Below are positions 34,305 to 45,654 of a stretch of 64,000 bases of DNA, in pieces (the first letter of the stretch is position 1; every line of letters starts with the position of its first letter). The DNA comes from Gigaspora margarita. Its lineage: Eukaryota > Glomeromycota > Glomeromycetes > Diversisporales > Gigasporaceae. The notes beneath the pieces were generated by a model. The model saw only the letters and a list, made by a program, of their open reading frames with translations, was not told the origin of the DNA and searched no databases. Where the stretch lies: the NCBI GenBank assembly GCA_009809945.1, contig WTPW01000579.1, positions 116,647-180,646 of the forward strand, in the 5' to 3' direction. The position numbers were made by a program, and so were the translations under genes.

Positions 34305-34895
34305 TATACCTAATTTGGTACAGTGTCTAATTTTTAGCACACTAACAATATTTTACAAACTGTTGATCAAAATCATGTGATTTTGGTACCATTTGATTTG
34401 TCTTATCAAGACGAATCGAATGGTACCAAAATCATAATTCTGACCAATAGTTTGCAAGATATTATCATTTAACCAAAATAACCTATGTATAAAGTAGATA
34501 TGCCTAATTGGCACAGTGCCTAATTCAGCGCACTAATGATATCTTACAAACTGTTGATCAGAATCATGTGATTTTGTTACCATTTAATTCATCTTATCAA
34601 AACGAATCTAATGGTACTAAAATTATATAATTCTAACTGATAGTTCACAAAATTTATATTAGAGATCTTTAATGCACCGAATTAGACATTGTGCCAACAT
34701 AAGACTGTTTTTAGATAAACTTTTTAAAAAAGTGATATCTCATGAATGAGTGATCGAAATCGAGTGATTTTGGTGCTATTCAATTTATCTCAATAAGAAA
34801 AATCGAATGGTACCAAAATTATTCAATTTTGATCAATATATCACATGATGTAGAACTTAACCATACCAAATTAGGCATATCTACCCTATATTTAT
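34305..34895. repeat. Tandem foldback repeat with GGTACCATTYGATT cores
   Basis: A unit of about 185 bp (AGATATRCCTAATTGGCACAGTG ... TGTTGATCARAATCATGTGA ... AATGGTACCAAAATCA) occurs at about 34308 and 34494. A third, more diverged part ends in the inverted form (CCAAATTAGGCATATCT at about 34870). Each unit is itself palindromic. Confidence 0.7.
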
Positions 34896-34899
34896 ATTA

Positions 34900-35849
34900 T
34901 ATATATATATAATACAATTTCTTTTAACTGACAATCACCTGTACTAAATTTTTCAAGAAGACTGACCTACAAAAACTACATATTTAATATATAAATAGAA
35001 ACCTTTGCTTTACTAAATAGCAACTAGAACAAGAGACTATCTATTGAAGAACTAAAATATTGCTAAAAGAAAGAACCTGTGATATCTTTTAATGAATGTG
35101 ATACATAGTTCTCCCAGTTAGACTTTGGTGCTATTGAGCAAAGAAAAAGTGAGTATGAACCCTAGAGCTTAGTTTTGAGATATGTTATTATGTATAACAC
35201 AACTTCTATCAACTTGTTTCTGTTTGGTACCAACTCTCTCTTACTTTTTTATTCTTTTGGGTTTTTTGAAATTTTTACCAAGAAGTGGGCATTCTAGTTT
35301 ACTCTCTTCAAAAGATCAGCAGTGTTTACTTCTTTCAAATTGGAAATATGTCCCCAAATTGAAACCAGTATTATCATAAGTAAATTTGGCTGCTACTTAC
35401 AAACAATAAATAACATGCTATATAAATAAATTTTTATCCAGTTAGAAGCATATCATTAATCATCTGATTATTTTTTATTAGAGGCCTACTTCCCTTTCCC
35501 CTCCTTAATATAAATTTGATTAGGTTCTTATATATATTTTCAATATTTTTTACCCCTTCCTCTACTAAAAAATCACCTAATTTTCGTTACTCCTCTTACT
35601 ACTTTTAGATATAAGTTATATGTATATATAATACTTTAATAAGGTATTTCTCATGCATATTTATAATTTTTACTATTAAGTATTAGATATAATAGTACTT
35701 TTATTTTTTATTTTTTCTAGCTTTTTTTTGGTTTTTCTTCTTGAAATAATTTTTTTTCATCTGAATATTTTATTGGTTTTCTATTTTGGTTTTTTTGTCA
35801 ATGTAGTTTTGTTTGCTCCTTTTAATCTTTCCCTTTTTTTGTTCTTTTT
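34900..35849. other. AT-rich stretch, no gene recognised
   Basis: Only a short frame at 35182-35379 is present and it has no recognisable motif. T-rich tracts dominate at 35690-35850. Confidence 0.4.
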
Positions 35850-36041
35850 TATGAAAAGCTCAAAGAAGAAGTTTTAGAAGAGTACCTTGATAAATTCAGA
35901 GTTTTTTTATATGATCAAATGTATCTCACAGCTTTGTTTGAAAAATATCAATGTGACAATCATATTTGGGCACTAATTGGGCAAGCCGGTATCAGTCAAT
36001 TAAATACAAAAATAGATCATTGTATTTTGTACATGATATAA
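35850..36041 (+). CDS. Coding-like fragment, unknown protein
   Basis: An open frame of 63 codons reads YEKLKEEVLEEYLDKFRVFL, then YDQMYLTALFEKYQCDNH and IWALIGQAGISQLN. The balanced residue content, hydrophobic spacing and absence of stops are unlike the surrounding AT sequence. No upstream ATG fits; the first methionine is internal. It could be an exon of a spliced gene or a transposon-derived piece. Function unknown. Confidence 0.4.
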   Translation, partial: YEKLKEEVLEEYLDKFRVFLYDQMYLTALFEKYQCDNHIWALIGQAGISQLNTKIDHCILYMI

Positions 36042-36080
36042 TATTTTTATTAAATAAAATAGAACAAGATTATTAAAAAG

Positions 36081-36118
<38 letters not shown>

Positions 36119-36497
36119 AGACTTTGGCTTACTTTTATCTTCATAATATTATATAATATCTATTCAGTTCTAATGTGTACCAATAAATATTTTAACAAAT
36201 TTATATAGTGCTAAAAACCTATACTTGACATAATTACTATGTTTTTAAACTTTAAAGTATTATACTTTTTATAAAGCAAAATTTTAAAAAACTAGCTAGT
36301 GATTTTGTTTTTTATAATAAGCTTTACAAAATTGCCAAATAACTTTGAAAAGTATTGCTTTTATAAAAAGTTGATACATTTTAATTTATACTATTTTTAT
36401 CATTAAGTATATCTTCTATTACTTTATATTTAAAACATATAGGTGGATTTGATGCATATGATAATCATTTGAAGTGTGACAAAATCATGTACATTGT

Positions 36498-36690
36498 AAA
36501 AAAAAACAATAATTTTGGCCCATACCAGCTTAATTTGGCTTGGATTTATAGTTATTTCCTTTTTTAGATCATTCTACAAACATCCTATATTTCCAAAATA
36601 GGAAACAACGATTTTGGCCTATAGACAGCATAATTCAGGCCAGATTTATAATTATTTCCTTTTTTAGACTGCTTGCAACTCCAAAATAGG
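36498..36690. repeat. Two-copy direct repeat of about 105 bp
   Basis: CAATAATTTTGGCCCATA ... GATTTATAGTTATTTCCTTT is repeated as CAACGATTTTGGCCTATA ... GATTTATAATTATTTCCTTT, each followed by TTTTAGA and a CCAAAATAGGAAA block. Confidence 0.75.
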
Positions 36691-36823
36691 AAATCAAAAT
36701 AAAGATAATCCCCAAAATTGATGCGCAATTCAAAAATATCACATTAATACAAATGCATTCAATCTGCCTATATGAATAGTATATATAAATATTTTTTAAT
36801 ATTTATATTAAATATAATGATAT

Positions 36824-37797
36824 AAGGATGTGGTAATTTAGGAAGTTGATAAGTTGTTACCCTCAAGTAGCAGGTTTAGGGTTCAAATCCTACTAGCAAT
36901 GCTTTGAAAAATTAGATCTGTGTTCTAGTAACTATTTTTAATCAATTGGTTGAGTATACTGTCTATAATCTTGGTTCACCATTTAGAATGGAAGCTTTCA
37001 AGCATATAAATTCAAGAAACCAAAGAAATGAAAACCCATTTGGCAAGCCCTAAGTATAAAGGTATTTGATAATATTATTAAAAGCTGAAATATCAGAAAC
37101 TGAAACTAGAAAACCCAATGAAGTAGATCCTCAGGAATAGGGGTCCATCAATCTGGTAGTCAGAGTCACACTAGAAAAAAAGAACCTATGCTATAGAAGT
37201 AGGTACCAAGGAAAAAAACCATAGTGGCACCTAATACTATAAATCGCTAACTGGTTTAGAAGTTTTTGATATACCAAAAAAGAACTATAGAATGGTAGAG
37301 ATAGGTGCTGAAATCAGATCAAATTGTACAAGGGCAAAAGTAGGTATTGGCAAAAGAACAAAAGTAACTCTGTTTTGCAAGTATTGGTCTCAGCTATAGT
37401 GACAATTATTAAAGCATAGATGAATAACTGAATAGGACAAGTACCATTTTACCAAGTTTTTCATGAGGATAACAGGACCAGGAATACCTGGCTGGGTTCT
37501 AAGAGGACAGAAAAAATATCCAAAACTATTGTGTTCTGGTAACACAGAATAGATTGACAAGAGAAGCAGAGCTTAGAGAGCTTAAATAAGCAATTACCAT
37601 AGCTGGGTTACAGATATAGCAACTAGTGTGGAATTTTAAGGTAGACCACTTAAATTAGATACCAAAAGTGTATGTGTGGCTAGTTGTACTCTTGTCAATA
37701 TAACAAATACTAAGAATTCCATGTGGATGACCAATGGCCCTATTATCTTAAATAAACATTTCCAACTTTTAAGATAAGCACTTTGAATAAAAAAATT
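36824..37797 (+). mobile_element. Long tRNA-headed SINE-like element, copy 2, with 16-bp TSD
   Basis: A perfect 16-bp direct repeat TTAAATATAATGATAT flanks it (36808-36823 and 37798-37813), typical of LINE-mediated insertion. The head is tRNA-like: an A-box-like TGGTAATTTAGGAAG at about 36831 and a perfect B box GGTTCAAATCC at about 36887. About 900 bp of noncoding body follows, ending GAATAAAAAAATT. The body is less A/T-rich than its flanks and has no long frame. At 974 bp it is long for a SINE. It aligns with the interrupted minus-strand copy at 3310-6100. Confidence 0.82.
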
Positions 37798-37813
37798 TTA
37801 AATATAATGATAT

Positions 37814-38942
37814 CTATTTGTTATTCAAAATTAATATATTTTGTTTAAAAGCAAATTTTCTAAAATTATTAATTATTTTGATATTTATATGCACTCTTTA
37901 TATAGTATTTTTCTACATCAATCACATATATACAGATGTACCAAATTATTAATTTAGATACAAATAATTAACTAATTGCTAATGCAGTACAATTAATTGT
38001 TTATAATAAAAGATTTCAAAGTTAACAAATAAGTAATATATTTTGAAAATAAATAGGTTTTTTTCAATAGCACTTTTACTATATTAAATTATAAATTGAA
38101 AAAATAAAATAAGATTTGTTAATTTTAATTTTGAAATCCTTAATAATTTTAAACAATTAAAATATAAAATCTACTTATAACATTATATTATAATAATATC
38201 TTATTATATAAAAGCTAGGTTGTAGTTAGAGTTAGAGTTAGAATTAGGGTTATAGTAAAATTGTAAGAAGAACATATTGTTAGTAACACAGCAGGGGTTG
38301 CCTAGTAAATTTTAAGACATTCAAGAATTTTAAAAAGTGTTCTAATATAAATATAATTATTCTGTAAAAATATATATTTTTAGACAATTAACTTTTATTG
38401 CTAGTAGAATTTATCACTATCCACTGATCAACCAATTATTTTGTTTGTTTTAATTTTATATTAATCAAAACAAAACAATATTAGCCAGGTTAAAATTAGA
38501 GTTAGGGTTTGGTAAAGCAGTGGTTTGACAACTTCTAACCCAAATTTTTACAAAAAATTTTTTTTATTAAAAAAAATTTGTTATTTTATAGTCAAAAGTT
38601 TAAATTAGAATAATTTTTTAATAGCTGTTTTACTTTGATTTCACATTCCACCTAATTTTGCATTCTGATTGGTTGATTAGAGAGTAGCGATCAAGAACCA
38701 AAAAATTTTGGTTTGAAAATTTTAAAATTGATTTAGATACTGGCCAATATTTGGATAAAATTTGAATAAAAATTTCAAATATTTGAAATTATTTGGATTA
38801 TTTTTTTGTTAAAAAATCTATTATTGACCAATTAAATGACAAAATTTATTAATTACATTAATTGAAATATAATATGTTTAACATTTTTAATGATTCTTTA
38901 CTTAATTTTGCCTATTATCTTCTAAAAGATTATTATATAGTA
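37814..38942. other. AT-rich stretch with telomere-like degenerate motifs
   Basis: No gene is seen. GTTAGAGTTAGAGTTAG-type patches at 38228-38255 and 38489-38508 recall degenerate TTAGGG repeats and are orphaned. Confidence 0.4.
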
Positions 38943-39324
38943 CAAGACATCTATATTCAATAGTTATACAAGATGTTTTAATTTTTCAAATAGCTATAAC
39001 TTTTTATCTAAGAAGTTTTAAAAAATCTGACTAGTAACTTTATAGAGCTATATTAGTTCTACATATATACCAAATATCTTTTCAAAATCTCATCACTGTA
39101 AAAAGTTTTAGTGATTTGAAAATTGAAATTTTATATAAAATTTCAATTTCAACTTGCTAAAACTTTTTACGTAATGAGATTTTGAAAAGATATTTAGCAT
39201 ATATGTAGAGCTAATATAGCTCTATACAGTTACTAGTTAGATTTTTTTAAAACTTCTTAGATAAAAGTTATAAACATTTAAAAAATTGAAACACTTTGTG
39301 TAACTATTGTATATAGATATTTTG
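38943..39324. repeat. Foldback repeat, about 380 bp
   Basis: Arms of about 180 bp are inverted copies (AATCTGACTAGTAACTTTATAG, AGAAGTTTTAAAAAATC, CTCATCACTGTAAAAAG) meeting at about 39140. Noncoding; likely a MITE-like hairpin, no duplication identified. Confidence 0.8.
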
Positions 39325-39399
39325 CACCATATATAGAAAAACTTATTTCTACAGCATATGAAAAATAGGTAACCAAATATAAATTAATGCTATATTATT

Positions 39400-41155
39400 T
39401 AAAAAAGGAAGTAAAATAGACATTTTATCCCAAAATTTATCTAAATAATTAAAATCAATTGGAGCTAAATCCAAATGATATAAAGAGCTCATTTATGCAA
39501 TAAAGTATCAGAAGTATGTTTTAATTTAGGAATTTGAATTGAATAATTTTGAATGTTACAAATTAAAATTGCTAATTTAACAAATTAGGGGTCAAAAACT
39601 TGTAAGACAATAAAAAGGAAATAGGAAGGATGCTGCAAAAAGTGATTATTAAACTTTGAATATGCAGTAGCAAAAGCTTGTTGAAATATCTTATTAAAAG
39701 TAAATAGATCTAATCCAAGATTTGTAATACAAGAGTTAATATCGTCCCCAAAATCTGTACTAGATTTCCTGTTTTGCAAATAAATTTCAAGTTGTTAAAT
39801 TCTATTTTTAACAAATGGAATCATGAGCTTATTTTTTTACTGAAAAAAATTAAGATTAAAAATAAACTTTTTAGCATAATGCTAAATAAAGTTCAAGTAA
39901 ATATGCACTTGCCCACTTTCTTCAAAGTTGCTAAAAATATCTATTATTTTTTTAATAGCTTTGGATTGTTCAATTTTTAGCTTATTTCTTGTAAAATCCT
40001 TTAATATAATCTAAATAGTCACATACATAAAACACTATTCAAAACTATATATTCCAACAGGTAGTGGCAGGTAATAGTATAAACTTTAATGAGGGGTTTG
40101 ATTGTTGATTTAACCTATATTGCATTAGGTATTGCATATATCAAGATTTGTAAGCTTTAGAGTGTATAAATGTTTTTTAATGTTTGTGATTATAATTTTA
40201 ACAATGTCAAAGTGAAAAATTGACAACCATGTTTTACTAAAATAACAAATTTATTAATTTAATTATTATTAATAACTAATAAATAATAATTCTATAAAAA
40301 TAACATAATTATTATTTACTCAATTAAATTTACAATATTTACAGGACAAGTATTATGTTTTAATTGCTATATTACAGGATATAAGGCTTCACGAAAGCAT
40401 TTCTTCATGTAAGAAGCAAAAACAGATGCAATTAATTTTGGTAAATTAAAAGAATTTTCCATTCTATTAATAGCCACAAAATTAGTCCACCCATTGTTGA
40501 AAATTTATAGCTTCCAAAAAATCAACTGACACAAGCTTTGTTGTTTCACAATAGACAAACAATGTATTAACAACATTATACCCTTTAATATTGGTTGTTT
40601 TATTAATAATTATTGCTATCGGCTTTCTCTAAATATACTATATAAATTTTCCAAATTTTCTTTAAAAACCCTTGGTAAATACAACTAGGGATTGGAACCA
40701 CCTAAAATTTTTCTTAATTATTTAATTATTTAACCATTTAACCATTTAATTTGGCCAGTATTAAAATAATTCCAGCCCATAACTAACATAATTCCGCCTA
40801 AAACTATAGAGCAATTTTTAAACAATTAAATGGTTCCAATCCCTAAATACAACCAATGTAAAGTATCCAATGCAGGTATAGCACCACCTTCCTTATAGTA
40901 CATATTCAAAAATCCATGAACTTTGTCAAGTTTTTCTATTGGTATGTCAGCTTCAACCCATGCTGTAAGATGATTATGAATAACTTCTTTTTTTTGGTTA
41001 GCCATGTTTAAAGATGATGGAAGGCACCTTTGCCATGTTTGATTTGAGGATTTTAGATAAGATTCATGCTTTCTTTGATGGGTTTTACTATTTATATATG
41101 TAGTAACATAAGATTTATTATCAAAGCTAATACTATAGTTGCAAAAACAGCACAT
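39400..41155 (-). pseudogene. CGGBP1-like / hAT-derived transposase, decayed
   Basis: The minus-strand N-terminal part (41155 to about 40846) has a BED-like finger (CCFCN, THQRKH) followed by HLTAWVEADIPIEKLD and GGAIPALDTLHWLYL, as in CGGBP1-like proteins. Further on, TTKLVSVDFLEAINFQQW and VAINRMENSFNLPKLIASVF (40600-40390) and AFATAYSKFNNHFLQHPSYF with VFDP (39660-39590) follow the RNase H-like and C-terminal order. Frameshifts and stops separate the pieces, and a MITE (40686-40845) sits just after the finger region. CGGBP1-type proteins derive from hAT transposases; here the element termini were not found. Confidence 0.7.
40686..40845. mobile_element. 160-bp hAT-type MITE with TTTAACCA motifs
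   Basis: The perfect 15-bp terminal repeat TAGGGATTGGAACCA is flanked by the perfect 8-bp duplication AATACAAC (40678-40685, 40846-40853). ATTTAACC and ATAATTCC motifs recur inside. It is inserted in the CGGBP1-like relic. Confidence 0.92.
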
Positions 41156-41159
41156 AAGT

Positions 41160-41645
41160 TTGCCAGAATCTGCAACAAAGTGCTTTATGCATGACTATAA
41201 GCAGTGGTTTTTTTTGTACGTGTTCAAAAAAACACTGTCTTATACTAATTGCCCCTTTTTTGTGCACCCTTTAGTTGAAAGACATTTGATAAACTCGTTA
41301 TTGTGAGTATTGATAAACTCTTTATTGTGAGTATTGATAAACTCTTTATTGCATTCAAAGAACAAACCGCATAAAATTTTGATGATTTATATATATATTT
41401 AAAGACAGATTCTTATTGGCTAGATCACATATTTAATGTATCATTTTTATTGGCCAGAGCACATGTTTTATGAAAACTGGCCAAAATTTTGAAAAAATTT
41501 AGCCAAATACAAAAATTAGAAATATCAAGATTGGGCCCAAAAATTTGGAAAATTTTATTTCCAAAAATTTCCGGGTCCCTGGTGGCTATGCATCGCACTG
41601 GCGATAAATGATAACTCTCATATTTTTAATAAACATAAAAAAAAA
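41160..41645. other. AT-rich sequence, small duplications only
   Basis: AACTCKTTATTGTGAGTATTGAT is repeated at 41291-41345. No gene is seen. Confidence 0.4.
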
Positions 41646-41649
41646 TTTG

Positions 41650-41835
41650 GAACGAACGTAGCAAAATAGTTAGAATAGAACAAACATCGCAAAGATAGAA
41701 CCAATATAGCACAATAGTTAGAATGAACTTAGCACGATAGAAAAATAGTTAGGACGAACCTAGCATGATAGTTAGAAAGAACGTAGCATAATAATTAGAA
41801 TGAATGTAGCGTGATATTTAGGATGAATGTACCGT
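41650..41835. repeat. Minisatellite of about 27 bp units
   Basis: Imperfect units of the form GAACGTAGCATGATAGTTAGAA recur about seven times, with indels between copies. Confidence 0.8.
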
Positions 41836-41839
41836 TGTT

Positions 41840-42430
41840 ACATCAAATTTTACACCGCAATAAAGTCACATGATCCATGTGACTATATGGAGTATCAGTA
41901 AATATCAGCAGAACCGATACGCAGAATGATCTAGAATTGATCACATAATGATATGGACATTCATGTCCGCATAATTTATTGATCTCTAATTAATTTGATT
42001 AAATAATCCAAAATAAACCCGCATAATATATCATTAAATGCAGCAAGAGCTGATAAATGGTTTATTAGATGTATTCAATTTAACAATTAATTAATTAATA
42101 GCATTAAACTCACGAATTTTAATAAAGTAGCAGAAGAATACTTTCCCCGAATCATGTATATAAGGCCTTCATTTTTGCCTTGATCTTACTTCAGACTTCG
42201 TTTAGATAGATTCGAACTCTTCAATCCCTAGAAAGAAGATTGTATTAGTTTAGTTATAGTTATTATATTAAATAAAGTATAATCGTGTCTTCATACATAT
42301 TAAATTAAACACTTATCTTGCAATTAATTGTATCTTCATATACGTTTAGTTGTGCCTCTTTCGAATAAAGCCTTGTAAATCCTTTTAAAGTCGTATATCA
42401 GACATAACACTAACTTACCAAATCGCCATA
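41840..42430. other. Intergenic, no gene recognised
   Basis: Ordinary AT-rich sequence. A TATATAAGG at about 42158 and a purine-rich segment follow, with no reading frame to support a promoter call. Confidence 0.35.
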
Positions 42431-42438
42431 GTATATAG

Positions 42439-43724
42439 CAGTGATGGCAAATGACCTGGTCATTTGCAGATTTTCCTAATAATCCCAAATGATCTCAAAA
42501 TGACCAGTCATTTTTGGTCATTCAAATCTTAGGCCATTTGCAAATGACTCATAACCAAATGACTGCAGTCATTTGGAAATGACCGTGGTCATTTGAGTCA
42601 TTGGTCATTTCACATATAGAATTGACATCCTATTGGTCATGAAAACTTGTGTAATGCTTCTCACATGTAATCTTTAACTTGACCTCATTGATACTTTAAT
42701 ATCTCGTGAGTCACATGCAATGATTTTTATTGCACAATATATATTAATTAATTTTAAAAAATCGAAGTTTTTATTTTAAAAAAAAAATAAATTAAATAAA
42801 ATAAAAAAATCTAATTTATATCATAAATTGCATTCGATATATACATTATAAGCGGGAGCGAAACTTAAGTGGATTCTGAATTTTTATATAAATCCCATTT
42901 TTCGGATTGATTTTACCATATGTATCAGGTGCACCCGTACCCTAACCCTAATTTTCGAATCCACTTGAATTCCGTTCCCCCTCAACAGCGGCAAACGACA
43001 ATTGAATCAACAATACCAGAATACAGTCCAACAACACATAATCGACAAGATCTTACAGCCTGCATTAATGACATAGTGACAAGACCTGACCACCAGCACC
43101 AACAACATGATCTGATTGCCTGTACCAATGAAGACGCTCCAGCGGCAACCAAATGCAACTTAATCAATGACCTATAAAGAACAAAATACAACAGCACCAA
43201 CTACAGCTTAATCACCCACCTAATCAGTACTAACGATGACCTACTCAACGGCTCCAAGGATAACTAATCAACAACATCAGTTTAATCAGCAACAGAACAA
43301 AACAAAATACAATAGCAGCTAAACAACGTCCTAATCACTAGTACTAACGCAACTTCTACTCAGTGGTACTAGCGATGACTAAACAATAAATGATCAGGAC
43401 TTAATAAAAAAATGAAATACAGCAGCACAACTACAACTTAATTACTTACCAACAAAAACTTGAACACCAACAACAACCTAATCAACCTCCATAACGACGT
43501 AGCGGTAATATCAGCACCTACGAACGACGCGACTGCTATAGTTATAAAAGAAAAAAAAATTTAAAAAAAATAAATGTGATCTATGTGATGCACATTCTGA
43601 TTGGTCGGTCGCATCACGGGATTTCAAATGACCATAACAGGTCATCTGGTTTTTGAAATGACCCAATGACTGGTCACCAGTCATTTGAGTCATTTGGGTC
43701 ATTTCAAGTCATTTGCCATCACTA
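42439..43724. mobile_element. hAT-type element with AAATGACC arrays (copy 2, different cargo)
   Basis: The terminal CAGTGATGGCAAATGACC and its inverse are flanked by the perfect 8-bp duplication GTATATAG (42431-42438, 43725-43732). The outermost base pair is mismatched. AAATGACC arrays occupy about 170 bp on the left and 110 bp on the right, as in the copy at 21387-22211, but the 1-kb interior is unrelated by eye. From about 42930 to 43500 the plus strand is A/C-rich with many CAACA and CTAATCA words. Confidence 0.92.
42920..43177 (+). CDS. Low-complexity 85-codon frame inside the MITE
   Basis: The predicted product is rich in Thr, Asn, Gln, Pro and His (for example TTHNRQDLTAC, RPDHQHQQHDLIAC) with two similar DLTAC/DLIAC units. 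It sits in the A/C-rich cargo and has no recognised domain. A captured piece of host sequence is possible; a chance frame in biased sequence is at least as likely. Confidence 0.2.
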   Translation: MYQVHPYPNPNFRIHLNSVPPQQRQTTIESTIPEYSPTTHNRQDLTACINDIVTRPDHQHQQHDLIACTNEDAPAATKCNLINDL

Positions 43725-43732
43725 GTATATAG

Positions 43733-45654
43733 TTTGTAGAGTACAAACGTAGTAGTCCCCTGAATTATTTTAAGAGGTTAATTTCGGGTGTGACACCGTA
43801 TTGGTGATATTCGGCAATTTATGAGTTTTAATTGAATAAATATGTTTATATCGTAAAACATTTAAAAAAATAACAAGAAATAATTTCATAATCATATAAG
43901 TTCGCCGGATAGTTAGTATTTATTAGGCACGGACGAAGGGACGTGCCAATTTACTAGTAACTGTCTAAATGGCTTAGTGTTCTATGCTAATCAAATTTTC
44001 TCGTGTGCTTTACATGCATGACGCAAGTCAATCAATGTATTTCAAGATCTATAATACTGATACCAAAACGAATACCGAAAATGAATGGTGATATGTTAGG
44101 GTTCCATAAAAGCTTTGAATGTCCTATTGGAAGTCCTGTCGATAAGAGAGACACAAGATTTCATGAAATGTGACCAAGTAGATAATATTGCTACATCGAA
44201 TGCATACTCCTGAAATGCTGAAATAAATTGTTGCGTTTCAAATCGGAATATTTGCGCCAGATTTATTATCATCAATAAGGTACTGATCGTATTAGAGCAG
44301 ATGTACTGTATATGACGACTTACTATTCCAATTCGTAATACTCGTAAAATAAATAGTCATTTATACATTTCTAGTGATTTGGGTTATTAACACATTAATT
44401 TGATAAGGAGGTTTATAATCAAGACAAAAAGAATCCAATGCCTCTAATGCTATAATAAACATGAATAATAATTAGAAACTTTAATAATTCAGCAATATAA
44501 AATTATTAGGATCACAACAATGATTCATATTTGTTTTAATACCAAACATCTAAAAATTAACCAGATCATTCACTCTACTCCAAGCACCAACTGCTGCTTG
44601 AGGATAATGACGGCTTTTAATTACCATTCAGTAACATGTTTGGAGACTGTTTAGCCTTAATCCTATTCCAAATGTCGATTCATAATTATTGTTAGCCCTG
44701 AAATCTCCACCCGTAATCAATCTTGTCATTGAATAGAACAATTTATTATCTATAGGTGAGCACGAAGGTCTATGGAAAAATATAGATAGAATCAACGCGT
44801 TGACAAATTTACAATAAATATGCTTTAGAACAAGATCCGTACTGTAAAAGCGCGAAATAACGATATTTTGAAAATCGAGTTCTCGAATTTAATGCGCATC
44901 CTAATGTAGCATATAATTATTGTTGGAAAATATAAGTGCATCCTCTATAAGCGCACATCATTTGATTCGTCTAATGTAAATATATAACTTTATATGTAGA
45001 TGATTTCTTTCTATAAGTATGCAATCCGAAGTGTGATTTTTCCAATGTCATTTATATTGGGTTCAAAAATCAACCTTATTTCGAAATAACGCACATGGGC
45101 ATATCCAAAATAACGCGTAGGTCAATTAATTAACGCGCAGATAAGTGTTAATAATTGTAATAGAAAAAAACTAAAGTTTATTAGCTTACATAATCATACT
45201 CTTAGCGCTACAACCATGTATTTGCATTGAGGATTAAATCTCTATGTGAATCGGAATGAATTTGATGATCCAATACTGATTCACGATGTTCTAGAATTCA
45301 TACGTCAATAATTAAACATTTAATGTTATTTAAAAAATAAATTACACTTTTTACCTGTAGTATAACTCATGCAATACAATAAAACCTAATTACCACACGA
45401 AAATCGATGGTGAAAGGATATAAAGCAGATAAATAAAATTTATAAATAAATATTTAGTATTCCTATATTTATGCAAATGTTAGAATATAAAGTTCGGTTC
45501 TTTGCTATGAACCAATTCTGATAATTTGTCGATATGGCAGCGACTCTGTTATTGCATCAATAGGTCGTAAGATATCTGAAAATTCATAATCACAAATTAC
45601 GTCGTATTCGGCAAGAATCCGGTATGTGTGGACTGGATAATGCTATGCAAATAT
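43733..45654. other. Intergenic, about 1.9 kb, no gene recognised
   Basis: Composition is mixed and parts look like old coding or intronic sequence, but no frame exceeds 60 codons. AATAACGCGYA-like words recur at 44858, 45085 and 45112, recalling the motif of the small element at 18721-18839. Confidence 0.35.

Noticed and set aside
38215-38510. TTAGGG-like patches as a telomere or interstitial telomere array
   Set aside because: Repeats are degenerate (GTTAGAGTTAGAG) and short, and similar patches are scattered in other elements.
41650-41835. CRISPR-like array
   Set aside because: The units are contiguous imperfect tandem repeats with no unique spacers, in a eukaryotic context.
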